From Ananas comosus (taxonomy: Eukaryota > Streptophyta > Magnoliopsida > Poales > Bromeliaceae): 64,000 bases of DNA. How positions within the stretch are numbered: the first letter of the stretch is position 1; every line of letters begins with the position of its first letter. The translations under genes and the position numbers were made by a program. The stretch lies in assembly GCF_001540865.1 (NCBI RefSeq), contig NW_017893416.1, positions 18,057 to 82,056 on the forward strand. The letters run 5' to 3'. Shown piece after piece: positions 8,547-19,805 of this stretch. Below the pieces are notes generated by a model that had not been told where the DNA came from, made no database searches, and saw only the letters and a program-made list of their open reading frames with translations.

Positions 8547-9690
8547 TGTTAAGTCTTGTGTATTGGCAAGTTTCGTGAAGTGAGTCGGAGTCTTGAAGAA
8601 TCGGTGCGTGTTGTCGAAGATCGAAGAATTCAAGATTTCGAAGAAGTTGGAAAATAACTCTCCGTGAATCACGATGTCCAGGTAATGTGTTAATTCATGA
8701 TTATGGTGTTTCATACTTAGTTGTAGACATTAGAATCATAATATCTTTGTCTAACGGATTAGAAAGTGCATCGGAACTTTGCAAAACTCGAAACGGCGAA
8801 AATTTGCAAAGTGTACCGGTACAGCATCAGAAGTGTACCGGTACAAAAGGTGTACCGGTACGACCATCAAGGGTGTAACCGGTTCCACTGTTTCGTTAGG
8901 TTTTTCGTTCCGTCATTGTGTAACCGGTGACAGCCTAAAGTGTACCGGTACACAGTGTAAAATCGTGAAATCTTTCTAATCCGACTCCAATTGATTCTAA
9001 AGTCTATAAATAAGCTATTGGGCTTCTCTAACAAATAAAGCATCATAAGAATACATGTTTGAGAAACCCTAGAGGCTCGGATTTCATTCTAAACCTATTT
9101 TCTACAAATTAGCCTCTTTAGCTAGATCAATCGATGATTATCATTTCGCATTCTCTATATGATCGATTTGATCTCCGCTTCGCTTGGAGTTCTATTCCCT
9201 GGTTTTCTACGATACTCCTAAAGCGAAGGATCACCATAATCATGATGCTCTTCATGAACGACGTTCGTGGATTCGGCGTGAACAAAGCGGTTCGTGGATT
9301 CGGATCGTTGGCTCGTGGATTCGAGTGGCGTCGAGGATTCGGCGTGATTGGAGCTTCGTGGATTCGAAGTCGGGGCGCGTTCTGGATTCGGACGTGAGGG
9401 CGTGGACAACCCAGAGGATTGCGCGAGATCCATAGGAGGTCAAGAGAGGTTGAGTCGTGGAGTCGGTAAATCACCTTGTAATCTTTTTCTCTTAGTGGAT
9501 TGTCTTTTCGCGTGTTGGTCCGTGGTTTTTCTCCAAATTGGAGTTTTCCCACGTAATCTCGGTGTGCTTTTTATTTTCTGCATTTATTTTTACTGCATTG
9601 AGATTTGTGGTTTTTGGTCGTTACACTATTAACCCCCCTCTAGGTGATAGATACAATCTAGAATAGATCCTTTGGCTCCTCAAACTTTCA
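8547..9690 (+). repeat. 3' LTR of the Transposase_32 element
   Basis: Matches the 5' LTR over its full length with small indels, for example an insertion near 9121-9140 and single-base differences near 9266 and 9376. It ends CTCAAACTTTCA followed by the target duplication GTGTC. Confidence 0.92.
8813..8951 (+). promoter_or_regulatory. ACCGGT cluster in the 3' LTR
   Basis: Same arrangement as in the 5' LTR, with GTACCGGTAC at 8813 and 8835 (22 bp apart). All ACCGGT cores are unchanged between the two LTRs although flanking bases have mutated. Confidence 0.6.
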
Positions 9691-9695
9691 GTGTC

Positions 9696-10009
9696 CACCC
9701 TCTCTCCTTTTTTATTCTTTTCTTTATTTTTTTCTTTTTTTGGTAATTCTTTTTTCTTTCCTTTTTTTTTTTGGGGGGGGGGGACGGGGTTTTTGTTCTT
9801 CTTTTTCTTTTTTTTTATTGAATGTGATTTTATTCTTCTTTTTTTTATCTGAACAAAGTGCCCCCACCTTTTGCTGTGAGTGTTTATGCCAGCAGAAAAA
9901 AGGAGAAAACTTTTTTTTTTATTATTTCTTCCTTTTATAAGCCCTCCCTTTTTTTTTTTACAACCTTTTTTCTTATTTTGGAAGAAAGTCAATTTGTCGA
10001 TATCTGTTT
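9696..10009. other. T-rich stretch with a long G run, no gene
   Basis: Dominated by T tracts and a run of about 12 G at 9772-9783. It continues the Tat-derived flank broken by the 5758-9690 element. Frames across it are low-complexity artefacts. Confidence 0.6.
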
Positions 10010-10520
10010 GCACATTCAACCTCGCATGGTGAATCAGTATTTCATTATTGGTGTGAAAATGAAAAATTTTGTTGAGTTTGTTTGGCCACCAGAAGCAATT
10101 CTGTATATCGAGATTGTTGTGCATAGTCAACCTCGAAGGATGAATTAGCATTTTATCGTCAATAGGGAAACCAAAGAATTTTGTTAAATTTGTTTGGCCT
10201 CCAAAAGCAATCCCGTATATTGAGACTGCTGTGCATAACCGACCCCAAAAGGTGAGTTAGCATTCCATCGTCGGTAGGAAAGACAAAGAATTTTATTAAG
10301 TTTGTTTGGCCTCCGGAAGCAAATCCGGTATATCGAGATTGTTGCGCATAACCGAACCCAAAGAGTGAGTTAGCATTCCATCGTCGGCAGGAAAGAAAAA
10401 ATGAATTTTGTTGGGTTTGTTTGGCCTCCGGAAGCAACTCGGTATATCGAGATTGCTGCGCATAACCGACCCCAAAAGGTGAGTTGGCGTTCCATCGTTG
10501 GCGGAATAAGTGTGGATTTT
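10010..10520 (-). repeat. 112-115-bp tandem repeats downstream of Tat integrase
   Basis: TTTGTTTGGCC occurs at 10077, 10189, 10301 and 10416, each within a longer unit containing GAAGCAA, TATATCGAGATTG and GCATAACCGACCC. This gives about four and a half copies with a 112, 112 and 115 bp period. They lie just past the integrase end on the element strand. Tandem repeats in the 3' untranslated region are a known feature of Tat-lineage elements and can seed satellites. Confidence 0.88.
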
Positions 10521-10814
10521 AGGTTTATTGGAAAACTAGCGCCCATGAAGGTTTTCGCTAGGGACCTTTTCCCTAATTTTTCCCGTGAGCCGAAAGCAAG
10601 TCTTCTCATAGCAGGAATTCTATTTTTTCTCGTGAGGTTTTATCACAGTCATTTCTTTCTTCTTTCTCTCTCTCTCTCTCTCTCTTTTTTTTTTTGACAG
10701 ATAATATCTCTTCAAAAATCGGCCGTTGATCGGTGGCATTGGTCTTTCTCCTTTTGCGTCAATTAATTGATTTGCTCCTCCCTCATACACTTTTTCTATA
10801 ACATAGTGATCTTC
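10521..10814 (-). other. Tat noncoding segment repeated at 5225
   Basis: 10548-10805 is the second copy of the segment at 5225-5477, including a CT microsatellite (about 10666-10684) and GTCAATTAATTGAT. It joins directly to the truncated integrase reading frame near 10810. Confidence 0.6.
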
Positions 10815-11700
10815 CTAATTTGGATCAAATTTGCCCCCGGCATGTCTGTCTATAATTATATGCCGTTGATGAACTAGTACCAAATCTCCTATCTGAAAAG
10901 TGCGGACACGCACCAGCTTGTTGTAAGCCCTTGACATTTGAGATTGATAAAGTTCTAAATTTTGTTGCGCAGCTAATCGCATCTCATCCAGAGAACTCAG
11001 TTCATCGAGTCTCAAGAAGATATTTTCTTCATTTGTCATTTCGTGTTGAGTCGCCATCCTTAGTGAAGGTATCTCTATTTCCAAAGAAAGGACAGCTTTA
11101 GTTCCGAAAACTAAAGAATAAGGTATGGCTTGAGTAGGGGTTTTAAAAGTTGTTCGGTAAGCCCAAAGTGCATCTGAAATCTTGTCGTGCCATTCCCTTT
11201 TATTTTTACCAATAATTTTCTTCAGAAGTTTAACTAGAGTCTTATTGAAGGCTTCGGCCAAACCATTAGCTCTTGGATTATAGATCGATGAATATCGCTA
11301 GTCGATCTTATGGTGGGTGGCGAATCTACTAACCTTAAAACTTTTGAAGGCCGAACCATTGTCGGAGATAATTCGACAAGAAACCCCAAGTGGTTCAAAA
11401 TATTTTCTCTAAAAAATTTTATGACATCGGGTGTAGCGGGTGCGGATGTTGGTGAATAAAATCGCTATGGACTTGGCATTGATGGCATTTCCTTACCATA
11501 TCCCATATAATCTTGAACCATTGTGGGCCAATAATAATCCAAGTGTTTAATCTTGAGGTGCATCTTCGGACCAGATTGGTGGGCACCATATACACCCGAA
11601 TGGATTTCATGCATTACCTGTTTGATTTCTTCTGGCGATATACATCTCAGCCATAACTGATCGTAGGACCTTCTATAGAGGGTATCATTAAGGAAAGTGT
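10815..11700 (-). pseudogene. Tat integrase (broken)
   Basis: From high to low coordinates: an N-terminal zinc region with HEIHSGVYGAHQSG (about 11580-11626) and its CHQCQ pair in a different frame (about 11480); a core with RIISDNGS around 11360, giving a catalytic Asp; and NGLAEAFNKTL near 11250, giving the catalytic Glu. The domain is split by a frameshift near 11490 and an in-frame stop near 11300. Its C-terminus is cut off after GGKFDPN, where the family normally continues. It would insert the element's cDNA into the genome; this copy cannot make a whole protein. Confidence 0.85.
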
Positions 11701-11879
11701 ACCGCATTGCTCTCTTTTTCAACTGAACTTGTTTTGGCTTTTCTTTGGGGAGTTCGTTGTATTTGAAATAGTTAATGAAAGGTTCCCTCCAATCATCTTG
11801 TATTTCAATTTTTAGCGTATTCGCCTTCTGAATTTCTTTTGATTCTCCTTCAAGATTTAAGTCCGTAGGTGATAGGATC

Positions 11880-12345
11880 TTTCTATTCTTGATGGTCACG
11901 TGGACTTCGTCAAGATCAGGATCGGCCAGCTCTTTAGCCAATCTAGCTAGAGCATCGACCTTACCGTTTACGGCTCGGGAGACCCTTTCTAGCGTGTCAT
12001 TGGGTATTTTCCTCATGAGTTCTTGCACCCTTTTCTGATACTTGGTCAATTCCGGCTTGTGGACTTTATATTCGCCCATCACTTGATTAATGATTAGCTG
12101 AGAGTCCTCATAGATGTGTAGCCGTTGTATATTCATGACGACGACTCTTTCTAATCCCGCAATTAAGGCTTCATATTTAGCCTCATTATTTGTACGAGGT
12201 TCAGAAAGTGCTAGAGAATATCACAAAACTCCTCTCTCAGGTGTAACAAAAATCAGACCAACTCCTGCCCTTATTCGCGGAATATTCGAGCTATATGCAG
12301 GTTGGATGGAAGATGCTCCATCAAAATACATCCCAGTATAGTTGA
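11880..12345 (-). pseudogene. second (archaeal-type) RNase H of Tat element
   Basis: YFDGAS near 12330, NNEAKYEALIAGLE near 12170 and IYEDSQLIINQV near 12110 supply the Asp-Glu-Asp pattern of RNase H. A second RNase H between the first one and integrase is characteristic of Tat elements. One in-frame TGA interrupts it near 12222. The downstream part continues openly toward the integrase. Confidence 0.82.
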
Positions 12346-13115
12346 TCATCCTCAACAAGTAATACCTCCTCATTCAGCAGATTGCACACCAAAGGTGAGT
12401 CATCGAGTACTGGGTGTGCTACTAAAAAATCAGCAAGTGCTTGCCCATTAACAGCCCTTTGTAGTATGTAGGTAATGTCAAACTCTAGGGGAATAGCTGT
12501 CCACTTCGCTAGCCTTCCAGTCAAAATAGGTTTTGTCATTAAAAATTTGAGTGGATCGACTTTTGACACTGAATAAATTTTGTGCTCGAGCATGTAATGC
12601 CTCAATTTTTTGACAGCAAATATACGGGCTAAGCAATGCTTTTCTATTGGTGAGTATGAATTTTCTACCCCCACCAACATCCTGCTGAGATAGTATAGAG
12701 CTTGTTCCTTTCCTTTTTCATTATTCTGTGCCAAAAGTACTCCCAGTGATCCCTCGAGAGCTGCTGTGTATAATATCAAGGGTCTGCCATGTATCGGAGC
12801 GACAAGTACCGGTGGATTCATTAACTACCATTTTATGTCTTCAAAAGCTGCTTGGCACTCTGTGTCCCAGACAAATGGTGCATCTTTTTTTGCTAGTTTG
12901 GAGAAAAGTTTGATCCTACCAGATAGATTTGAAATAAATCTTCTGATATATGCTAATCTTCCTTGGAAGGATCGAAGTTGTTTTAAATTCTTTGGAGGAG
13001 GCATCTCCATAATAACCTTGATTTTTGAAAGGTCGATTTCTACTCCCCGGTGCGTGACAATGAATCCTAAAAATTTGCCCGAAAAGATTTGCCCGAAAAG
13101 ACTCCAAATGCACAT
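12346..13115 (-). pseudogene. RT connection and first RNase H of Tat element
   Basis: FLGFIVTHRGVEID and PPPKNLKQLRSFQGRLAYI are typical of the RT thumb/connection in Ty3/Gypsy elements. They are followed by LILYTAALEGSLGVLLAQ, the degenerate first RNase H, and by an ALADFLVAHP tail. The RNase H strand that normally carries the first catalytic Asp reads TAALEGS, so activity is doubtful. An in-frame stop lies at 12822-12824, and a frameshift near 13120 separates it from the RT core. Confidence 0.82.
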
Positions 13116-13665
13116 TTGAGCGGGTTCATTTTTAGCTGATACTCTTTCAATCAGGTGAAGACAGTGGTTAGATCTTGAAAGTTATTTTCTTTGTTTTTTG
13201 TTTTCATGACTAGATCATCGACGTAGCATTCGACTGTCTTATGGAGCAAATCATCGAATATTCTAGTCATCGCCCGCTGATTTGTAGCTCCGGCATTCTT
13301 GAGGTTGAAAGGCATGACTTTATAACAATAAATTCCATTAGGAGTCCTAAATGTAGTATGCTTCTCATCTTCAGGCGCCATCTTGATCTGATTGTATCCT
13401 GATGAGCCATCCATAAATGAGAATACCTCACAACTTGACGTATTGTCAATCGTTAGTTCCGTTATTGGTAACGGAAAGTCATCCTTTGGGCAAACTTTAT
13501 TTAAGTCCCGAAAATCAACACATATATTAATCTGGCCGTTCTTTTTCTCGACTGGGACAATGATAACGATCCAATTAGCATATTTCTCTTCTCTTATAAA
13601 GCCTGCTTTAATGAGCTTTTTGGTTTTTGTAATTATTTGCTCTTCCAGATCCACCCTCATCTCCT
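13116..13665 (-). pseudogene. reverse transcriptase core of Tat element
   Basis: INICVDFRDLNKVCPKDDFPLP, MDGSSGYNQI and ECYVDDLVMKT are the conserved RT blocks. The catalytic pair is the DD of YVDD near 13218. In the MDG block the family's usual Asp is present. The frame is intact for about 170 residues and then shifts. It would copy element RNA into DNA. Frameshifts on both sides prevent a full polyprotein. Confidence 0.9.
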
Positions 13666-14161
13666 AGGAGCTTATTTGACTGGATGAGCTTGAGAATTTA
13701 TAGCTAGCTTGTGAATAGCCACTTCCGGATTAAGGCCCGACATTTCTTTATAGCTCCACGCAAAGCAATCTTTAAATTCTATTATCTGTAATTTCTCTTG
13801 TTCTTCTTTTGGAAGTAGTGTTCTTATATAAGTAAGTCTGGGATCTTCTTCTTTCCCAGATTTATCTCAAGAAGCTCGTCTACAGTTGCTTGTCCCCCAT
13901 CTTCAAGCTCTTGAGGTGCATCTTTTAGTTCAAGAGGTTTTTGTTTATCAACCGGATCCTCGGCGATAATTTCTTCGTCATCTTTTATGTGTTCCTTCGC
14001 ATTGATCATATTGCAGGTATAGATATCTTGATAAGAAAAACTTTTGTAATATCCCAAACCTCTTGTATTGTTAGTTTGCCATTTAGTAGTATGGATCTTC
14101 TTTGCGGTGGATTCCACATTCGTTGAAAAAATTTGTGGTCGGCCCAAAACCTCTTTGTGGG
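13666..14161 (-). pseudogene. protease-RT linker of Tat element
   Basis: An acidic, low-conservation stretch (for example DDEEIIAEDPVDKQ) sits between protease and RT, in a frame different from both neighbours. No separate function is recognisable; in this family the region is part of the polyprotein. Confidence 0.65.
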
Positions 14162-15181
14162 TCAACCCAATTTGTATATCATCCTTTTCAAGTTAGCTGG
14201 AAAATAATTTGGAATTTCTATATCCTCATATATATCTTTGTCATAATCCTCTAGTTTGATGACGTCAGCAGGTTTTGGATCGTCTATTCTATAAAAAAGA
14301 ATTCCTCTTTTCACGACCTTCTTCGCTTTGACCTTCTCTATCTTTGGCAGGACGAAGAAAGTTTTTAAGTGATCCACGATAAAAACATGTTTTGCAGGAA
14401 TAGGCTTGTGACATTTTTCAGGAACTCTGAGAATTGCCAATGTATCCTCCACCAGCTCAGGAGCTTTTGCAATCATCCTATTAGCATTGACATAAGGTGT
14501 AAAATAATGTTCATCTTTTGAATGGCTTTCGATCTCGAGGGTGCTTAGATCACTTGAGAGCAGCTTTATAGCCCAGCATAATGTATCTTCATCAAAGTCG
14601 GAACTATCTGAGTCACTTCCAAAATGTGGGACGGCGATTGACTTCTTTTTAGTCACGTCCGCCAGTTTCTTCATTCTGGGGGATTGTTCTCTCGATTGAG
14701 TATGACTTTCTTCTGTAACTTGAGGTTCTATAAAATATCTTGCATCTTCATATCGAATTTTATGAACTCCAAATGACTGAATATCACCATCAATTCTATA
14801 TTTCTCTCCATCTTTTATATACTTCAGGCATTGATGAAGGGTGGATGGAACCACATGATATTTATGCAACCAATGCCTCCTTAATAATGCTTTATAAGAA
14901 GTATCTACATTGATAACATAAAATTTTACCTCAGTTTGCAGCTTTCCAAACTTTATCAGGAGGGTAATAGACCCAAAGGCTTTTTGACTGTGTTGGTTGA
15001 ACCCTTGAATTACAACTTTTTCTAAGTCTAAATAGCCGACATCTATTGCCAGACTCTTTAAGGTTCTTAAAGTCATTAGGTTCACAGAAGACCCAGGGTA
15101 AATTAGAATTCGATTCATCCTTTCTCCATCACTTGTGCCAGTTACGTATAATGGCCGATTATGATGTGTTGTTCCTATCAA
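14162..15181 (-). pseudogene. Tat aspartic protease region, catalytic Asp lost
   Basis: The frame opens with HHNRPLYVTGTSDG and then RILIYPGSSVNLM, which aligns with the retropepsin active-site loop. The position that should be Asp is Tyr, so the enzyme would be dead. Downstream LLRRHWLHKYHVVPSTLHQCLKY is the usual follow-on block, then an acidic linker toward RT. The 339-codon frame is otherwise open. Confidence 0.82.
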
Positions 15182-17289
15182 TAAATCTTTCTATGTAAAG
15201 GTGATATTGGCCGTGTGAACAAGGTATAACGCCTCCTTCATACTCGTCTCGGCCAAGAATGCATGAAAGGGCTCAGAATTTTGGAGAGCATAAATCAACA
15301 CTTCTCTGAGTACCTTAGACATCATGAGAGCATCATAGACACTCAAAAGTGTTGGCACTTTCTGCAAGTGAGATAGTACATTATATTCTATTCTTGTCAG
15401 CTTTGCTTGATTTGAAGAAGTTGGAATTTCTCCATTGACTAGAATTTCTTAATCTTTCTCCTTTTGAGCTGGATTTTGTTTTTCTGGTAGTACCCATCCA
15501 GATCTTAATTTTATTTGCAAGGCATCCCCTTCGTCATTTTTTAAATCAGTACCGATATCGACTGCTCTACAAATTTCAGTCCGAGTTCTCTTTGAGCTCT
15601 CACTTTTTTGAGAGCGAAGTATATCTATTATCATTTTTGTTTGAGAGCTCATATTCTTTACTACAGTAGCAACACAGTCTATATTTAACTTTAAAGACTG
15701 GATGTCGAGCTGCAATCTCTTTACATCATTTCCTACTTCGATGACACGAGTTTCTATTCTTTTCAACTCTTGATTTTGGGAAGGAGGTTCATATGCCAGC
15801 CACACACTGTCACCTTCTTCATTCACCTTTGCTGGTTGTTTACTTTTTCGTCTCCGTTTGTTAACAGATTCTTCAGAGTGATCTTTAGAGATAGTGATCA
15901 CTCTGCTCGACTCTCTGCTGAGAGTTTTCTGCTCTAGCTCTTTTAAATGTTGATAGTTTCTATAAGAGTGGCCACTAGCTCCGTAGAAGCTACAAATGAT
16001 AGGCTCATCTCATCATATAGTAGATATGTTCTCAGGAGTTTTGTACTCCTTGTGACTTGATTTTTCTTGAAGCCTTTACTGGCCGAGGGTTGCATTTGAT
16101 CTCTCTTTGTAGATTGTTCTAGGTTATGCCCCTACTCCTGATGGCTCGGAGAAAATCGGGGTTGCGCTTCTCTGTGCTCCCTTTTCCAAACCTTTTTCAT
16201 ACTTTGGTCTTCAATGAGTGGAGCTTTTCTTTTTCCTTCATAAACTTTCACGTTTTGGTGCCGCGATCTTTCTGCCACCCTTTCATCATCGATTTTGATG
16301 CTCGAAAGCTTTTTTTTAATTCACAATCGAGCTTTTCTTTTGATCATTCGTTGATTGGTGCCAGTTGGGGGTTAAAACTTGATTATTTTTATTCTCTTGA
16401 GACAATTGTTGTTTCTCCCCTCGATTTGATAGATCTTGATGTCCTACGTTTCTTATGTTCTCAGAAGATACATTCTCTGTTGCTTGCCCCTGACTGGTCT
16501 CGAGGGCCATCATTCTTTTAATGATTTCTTGTAAATGGTTGTTTCTTGGTGGTGGTCGAGCTCGTCAAAGGGTTGGGGCCATCAATCGCAATACCGATTC
16601 AATCTTTGCTTTAAGCCTAATCACTATCTTCGCTATCTCTTTTTGTTCGACCCTTATATTAAAGAGCTCTTCATTGACCAAGTCTAGTCTATAGTTCGTA
16701 GTCCTTTGTGCATATGCAGTCGAACCTTGCTCATCCTTTTTCTTTCTTTCTAATATTTGTCGAAATTCTTCCTCGCTATCACCGTTGAGCTCTTTTTCAA
16801 GGTCGTCATCGACATTGTCTTCCAATGCAGAGGTGAATTCATCTTCACTGTCAACAATATCAGGGATTGAGGTGACTCTGCACACTTCCGACCAAAAGTT
16901 TTCTGCCTCCTCATGAATCTCTTTTTCTAACTCTTCAAATTCGATTTTTGAATTTATATAGACCTTTTTATTGGGCGGAAAAGGAAGTTCAACATGTTTT
17001 CTAAATTTTGCATTCTCATCAATCTTTCATATCAACACGGTTGTTCCTTCCATTGCTCCGATTATGAAGTTCTTGACTAAAGCTGCCTCCATCTCTTTCT
17101 GTACATACTCTTCTAGGGAACCAATATAGTTTTCGAGCTCTGTTTTCTCAAACACGTATGGATCCGAATCTTTGGGCCTCTTAATCTTTCTTTTCTTGAT
17201 TACTTTTCAGTTGGATATGGTCAGATGATTATGTGATTTGGAAGATGATGAAAGGTGATCCTCAAGCGGGATCAGTTGCACCTCTGGAT
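15182..17289 (-). pseudogene. Tat gag-protease spacer region, degenerate
   Basis: Open pieces at 15449-15901 (Lys/Ser-rich, coiled) and 16565-16885 (acidic, DSEDEFTSALEDNVDDD, then a coiled coil) share a frame but are separated by stops. Such acidic, coiled stretches are common between Gag and Pol in Tat elements. A plus-strand frame at 16126-16521 is a shadow of it. Confidence 0.65.
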
Positions 17290-18020
17290 TCAAAGAGCCT
17301 CGCCATATAATTTCGGAGTTTCTTTCAATCGTTTGAGCATTTTTTGAGTTTTCTTAGTTACAAAAGTGTTCCAAAACTCTGGAGGAAGAGGGTTGTCGAA
17401 CCCTACTGTTTCTTTAGTTCCTGCACTAATTGTATTGGCTTCTTCTACTTGTTGATCTATCAGGACCGAACGAGAGAGGGTAATAGCACAGGTTTTATAT
17501 TGTTTTTCAACCCAATCTTTAAACACCCAACAATCCTTAATAGGGTGACTGACTAGTCTATGATAGAGACAATAATTTGAGTCATTAGTTTTGCCGATGT
17601 CTTCTGGTCTCTTCGGCTCTGGTAACTGCAGGCCGCTTTTGGTAGCATCATTGAATATTTTTTTCACTTTGTCTCTTTTAAAGGAATAGGCTTTATTCCT
17701 TCTCTCCTCTATAGTCATCCTATAGTTACCACCGCCCAACATTGGCTTAGACGTTGGCCTAACTGAGGTGATAGGCCTTTTCTCTTTTTCTATATTGTTG
17801 GCATAGGCGATCCTTGAATGAATGGTTTTGGCTTCGGCTTTCTTTCCATCTTCTCTTCGAGGTCTAAAAGGGTAAAAACCCGCCAAAATTTGTGGATTGG
17901 TTATCTCTAGCTTCGAAACATTTAGTGTAAGGTTCTGAAACATGGTGCAACTAGTAGTACAAAGGAACGGGGCCATCCAGTTTTCTATATTCCTCTTAAG
18001 CAACTCTACTGCTTGAGACT
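17290..18020 (-). pseudogene. Tat gag C-terminal part with CHHC-type finger
   Basis: The finger YCLYHRLVSHPIKDCWVFKD near 17540-17580 is the zinc-binding motif found at the end of Tat Gag proteins. Upstream lie KRNIENWMAPFLCT and a basic region. The frame continues past 18020 only by chance, into an inserted LTR tail. The N-terminal part of Gag is not present next to it. Confidence 0.8.
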
Positions 18021-18180
18021 TGTCATGCCCCGCGACCACCAATTTGGTCGGTTCGGGTACGTTGATCAGATGCCGAACGGATAGAGCTTTCCCTGTCCGC
18101 CCAAGGTTAAACAACCACAATCATGTACAATAAGTTGCCTAGGTAAACTTAAACAACATACATGAAGCATTGCGAGTACT
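18021..18180 (-). repeat. 3' LTR stub
   Basis: Matches 19806-19968 and ends with the usual GGGGCATGACA on the minus strand. Its other edge is the deletion junction with gag at about 18181. Confidence 0.85.
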
Positions 18181-18181
18181 A

Positions 18182-19441
18182 GCACGTCTAGGTCACCTCA
18201 GGCTGACGCGGCGCTATAGCACGTCTGGCAGATGCGGCAGTAGATGGAGCTCCTCCATAATGTCACAGAGTCGCCGGAGCCGAGGCCACAAACGGGGCAG
18301 GCGAGGCCCTCACCGGACAGTAGCGACTAATATGTCCTGCCTGACCGCAAGTGAAGTATTTCCCCTCACGCTGCCCGCAAGTCCTTGGCTCATGATTTCC
18401 ACCACAGATGGTGCACCGCTGCGCCCCACGATTCCACGACTGTGTTCGCGGGTACTTTGGAGGCTTTCTCAATTTCGACTTGGATTGACCTCCCGAGCCA
18501 CCCTGAGCTCGCTTCTTTCCTCCATCTTTCTCAGACGCTTCACGCTCCTCACGGACGTAGGCATTATCATGCTCCGCCCACAACACCCGATCGAGCACCT
18601 CTGCGAAAGTAGTAAGCTTCAAGATATGAACCACCTTGTAGATATCCGGTCGGAGTCATCGCTCGAACCAATCGGCTCGATCCTTGTCGTCCTGCACCAC
18701 GTCAGGGACGCAGTCGATGATATGTGAGAACTTCCGCTCATACTCCCCTACCGAGCGGCTTCCTTGCTTCAACTTCCTAAACTGATCTTGGAGATTTTTC
18801 TTCTCGCTATCGGGGAAATAGTTGGTATACATTAAGCCCCGAAACTCCTCCCACGCCAACGGCGGAAGGTCGGAAAACCGATCCCTCTTGATCCGCTTCC
18901 ACCATACCTTCTCCGTCCACTCCAAACAATGTGTGGCGAGGTGTACCTTATCCCTCTCCAACGTGTAAAGATTATCGAACAGGGTCTCCATCGAGTCAAT
19001 CCACGACTCAACCATCCACGTCTCGACCTTCTCTCCGTCGAACATCGGTGGATCAAACTTCCGAAACATCACGAGAGCCGCAAGCGCGCGCTCCCTCTCC
19101 ACCGCTATCGCCGCACCTTCGGGATTAGAAGTTCCCGAACCAGTAGCTACCACCGCCAGCGCGAGCTGCGCTGCAACCGGTACAGCCGCTGTGGCCACAC
19201 CCTCCGTCACACCAAGCACAATAACAGGAGGCGCGGGTCGCTCAACATCCGCCTGAGCCGATGCCTGTTGCACCACTAACTCCTGTAGCCTAGCGATCTG
19301 GTCCTTTTGGCGCTGCATCACACCGACCATTGTAGCAATCTGCGTTCGCAACTCCCGTACCTCATCAGATCCCGACTGTTCGAGCACCTCGGTAGGTGGT
19401 GCCGAAGTGGATCGCGCCCTGGGGCGTCCCTTTGGTGCCAT
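18182..19441 (-). pseudogene. chromovirus Gag (broken)
   Basis: The start MAPKGRPRARS at 19441 matches the start of the plus-strand Gag at 57232. A Gln-rich coiled coil is followed by the capsid-like block with ESWIDSMETLF, VWWKRIKRDR and GEYERKFSHIIDCVP. The frame is broken by a TGA at 18656-18658 and resumes in the same frame with ILKLTTFAEV, a basic linker and two CCHC knuckles (CTICGGNHEPRTC and YFTCGQAGHISRYC, the second with Phe-Thr before the Cys). It ends at the deletion junction. Gag would package element RNA in cytoplasmic particles. Confidence 0.88.
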
Positions 19442-19786
19442 TAGTCCCTAAAACGCAACGAATTGGTTAATCACCTTAACCCGTTAACTTCTCACAATCA
19501 CGAGACAAAATGACTCTAACATCGAAATTAGGCGGAAGCACCCAAGTGTATTTATTCTAAACTCTTGGTGTCATGTTGTCGGCCGCCAACACAACCACCT
19601 TGAGTTGAGAACTAATACCACTTGAATCTGTCCCTATCAACAACTAGAGACATACTACTGACAACTTCGACCCAATCGAATCAACTTCCGCCACCGGCAT
19701 AGGTTCACGTCTCACTCATGCACCTATAGCCTTAAAGTTTTCGTCCTAGGGTCTCCTAGGTCCATCCTAGACTTCTCTCATTACTT

Positions 19787-19798
19787 GCTCTGATACCA
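19787..19798 (-). other. primer binding site (tRNA-Met)
   Basis: TGGTATCAGAGC on the minus strand, seven bases after the 5' LTR end at 19806. Confidence 0.88.
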
Positions 19799-19805
19799 CT
19801 TTATC

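Larger units (their letters stand above)
5758..9690 (+). mobile_element. complete small LTR retrotransposon carrying a Transposase_32-like gene
   Basis: Two LTRs of 1141 bp (5758-6898) and 1144 bp (8547-9690) start TGTTAAG and end CTTTCA. They are flanked by a perfect target duplication GTGTC (5753-5757 and 9691-9695). A tRNA-Met primer site follows the 5' LTR and a purine-rich tract precedes the 3' LTR. The 1.65-kb interior encodes one protein and has no protease, RT, RNase H or integrase, so the element must be mobilised in trans (inference). The LTRs differ by only a few dozen changes and small indels, so insertion was fairly recent. It landed in Tat-derived DNA. Confidence 0.93.
10815..18020 (-). 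mobile_element. Tat-lineage Ty3/Gypsy element, degenerate
   Basis: Minus-strand order is gag, protease, RT, RNase H, a second RNase H, integrase. The dual RNase H and the YVDD RT mark the Tat branch (known for the family). Open pieces lie in all three minus frames, so several frameshifts and stops have accumulated. The gag end is cut at 18020/18021 by a chromovirus LTR, and the integrase end is cut near 10810. No LTR can be delimited with confidence. Confidence 0.88.

Noticed and set aside
9621..10151. 176-codon minus-strand frame
   Set aside because: Low-complexity Lys codons from T-rich DNA, crossing an LTR border and a tandem repeat.
18021..18120. Start of the frame that reads into Tat gag (MWLFNLGRTGK...)
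   Set aside because: This is the tail of a chromovirus LTR, as shown by its match to 19806-19968; it is not Gag sequence.
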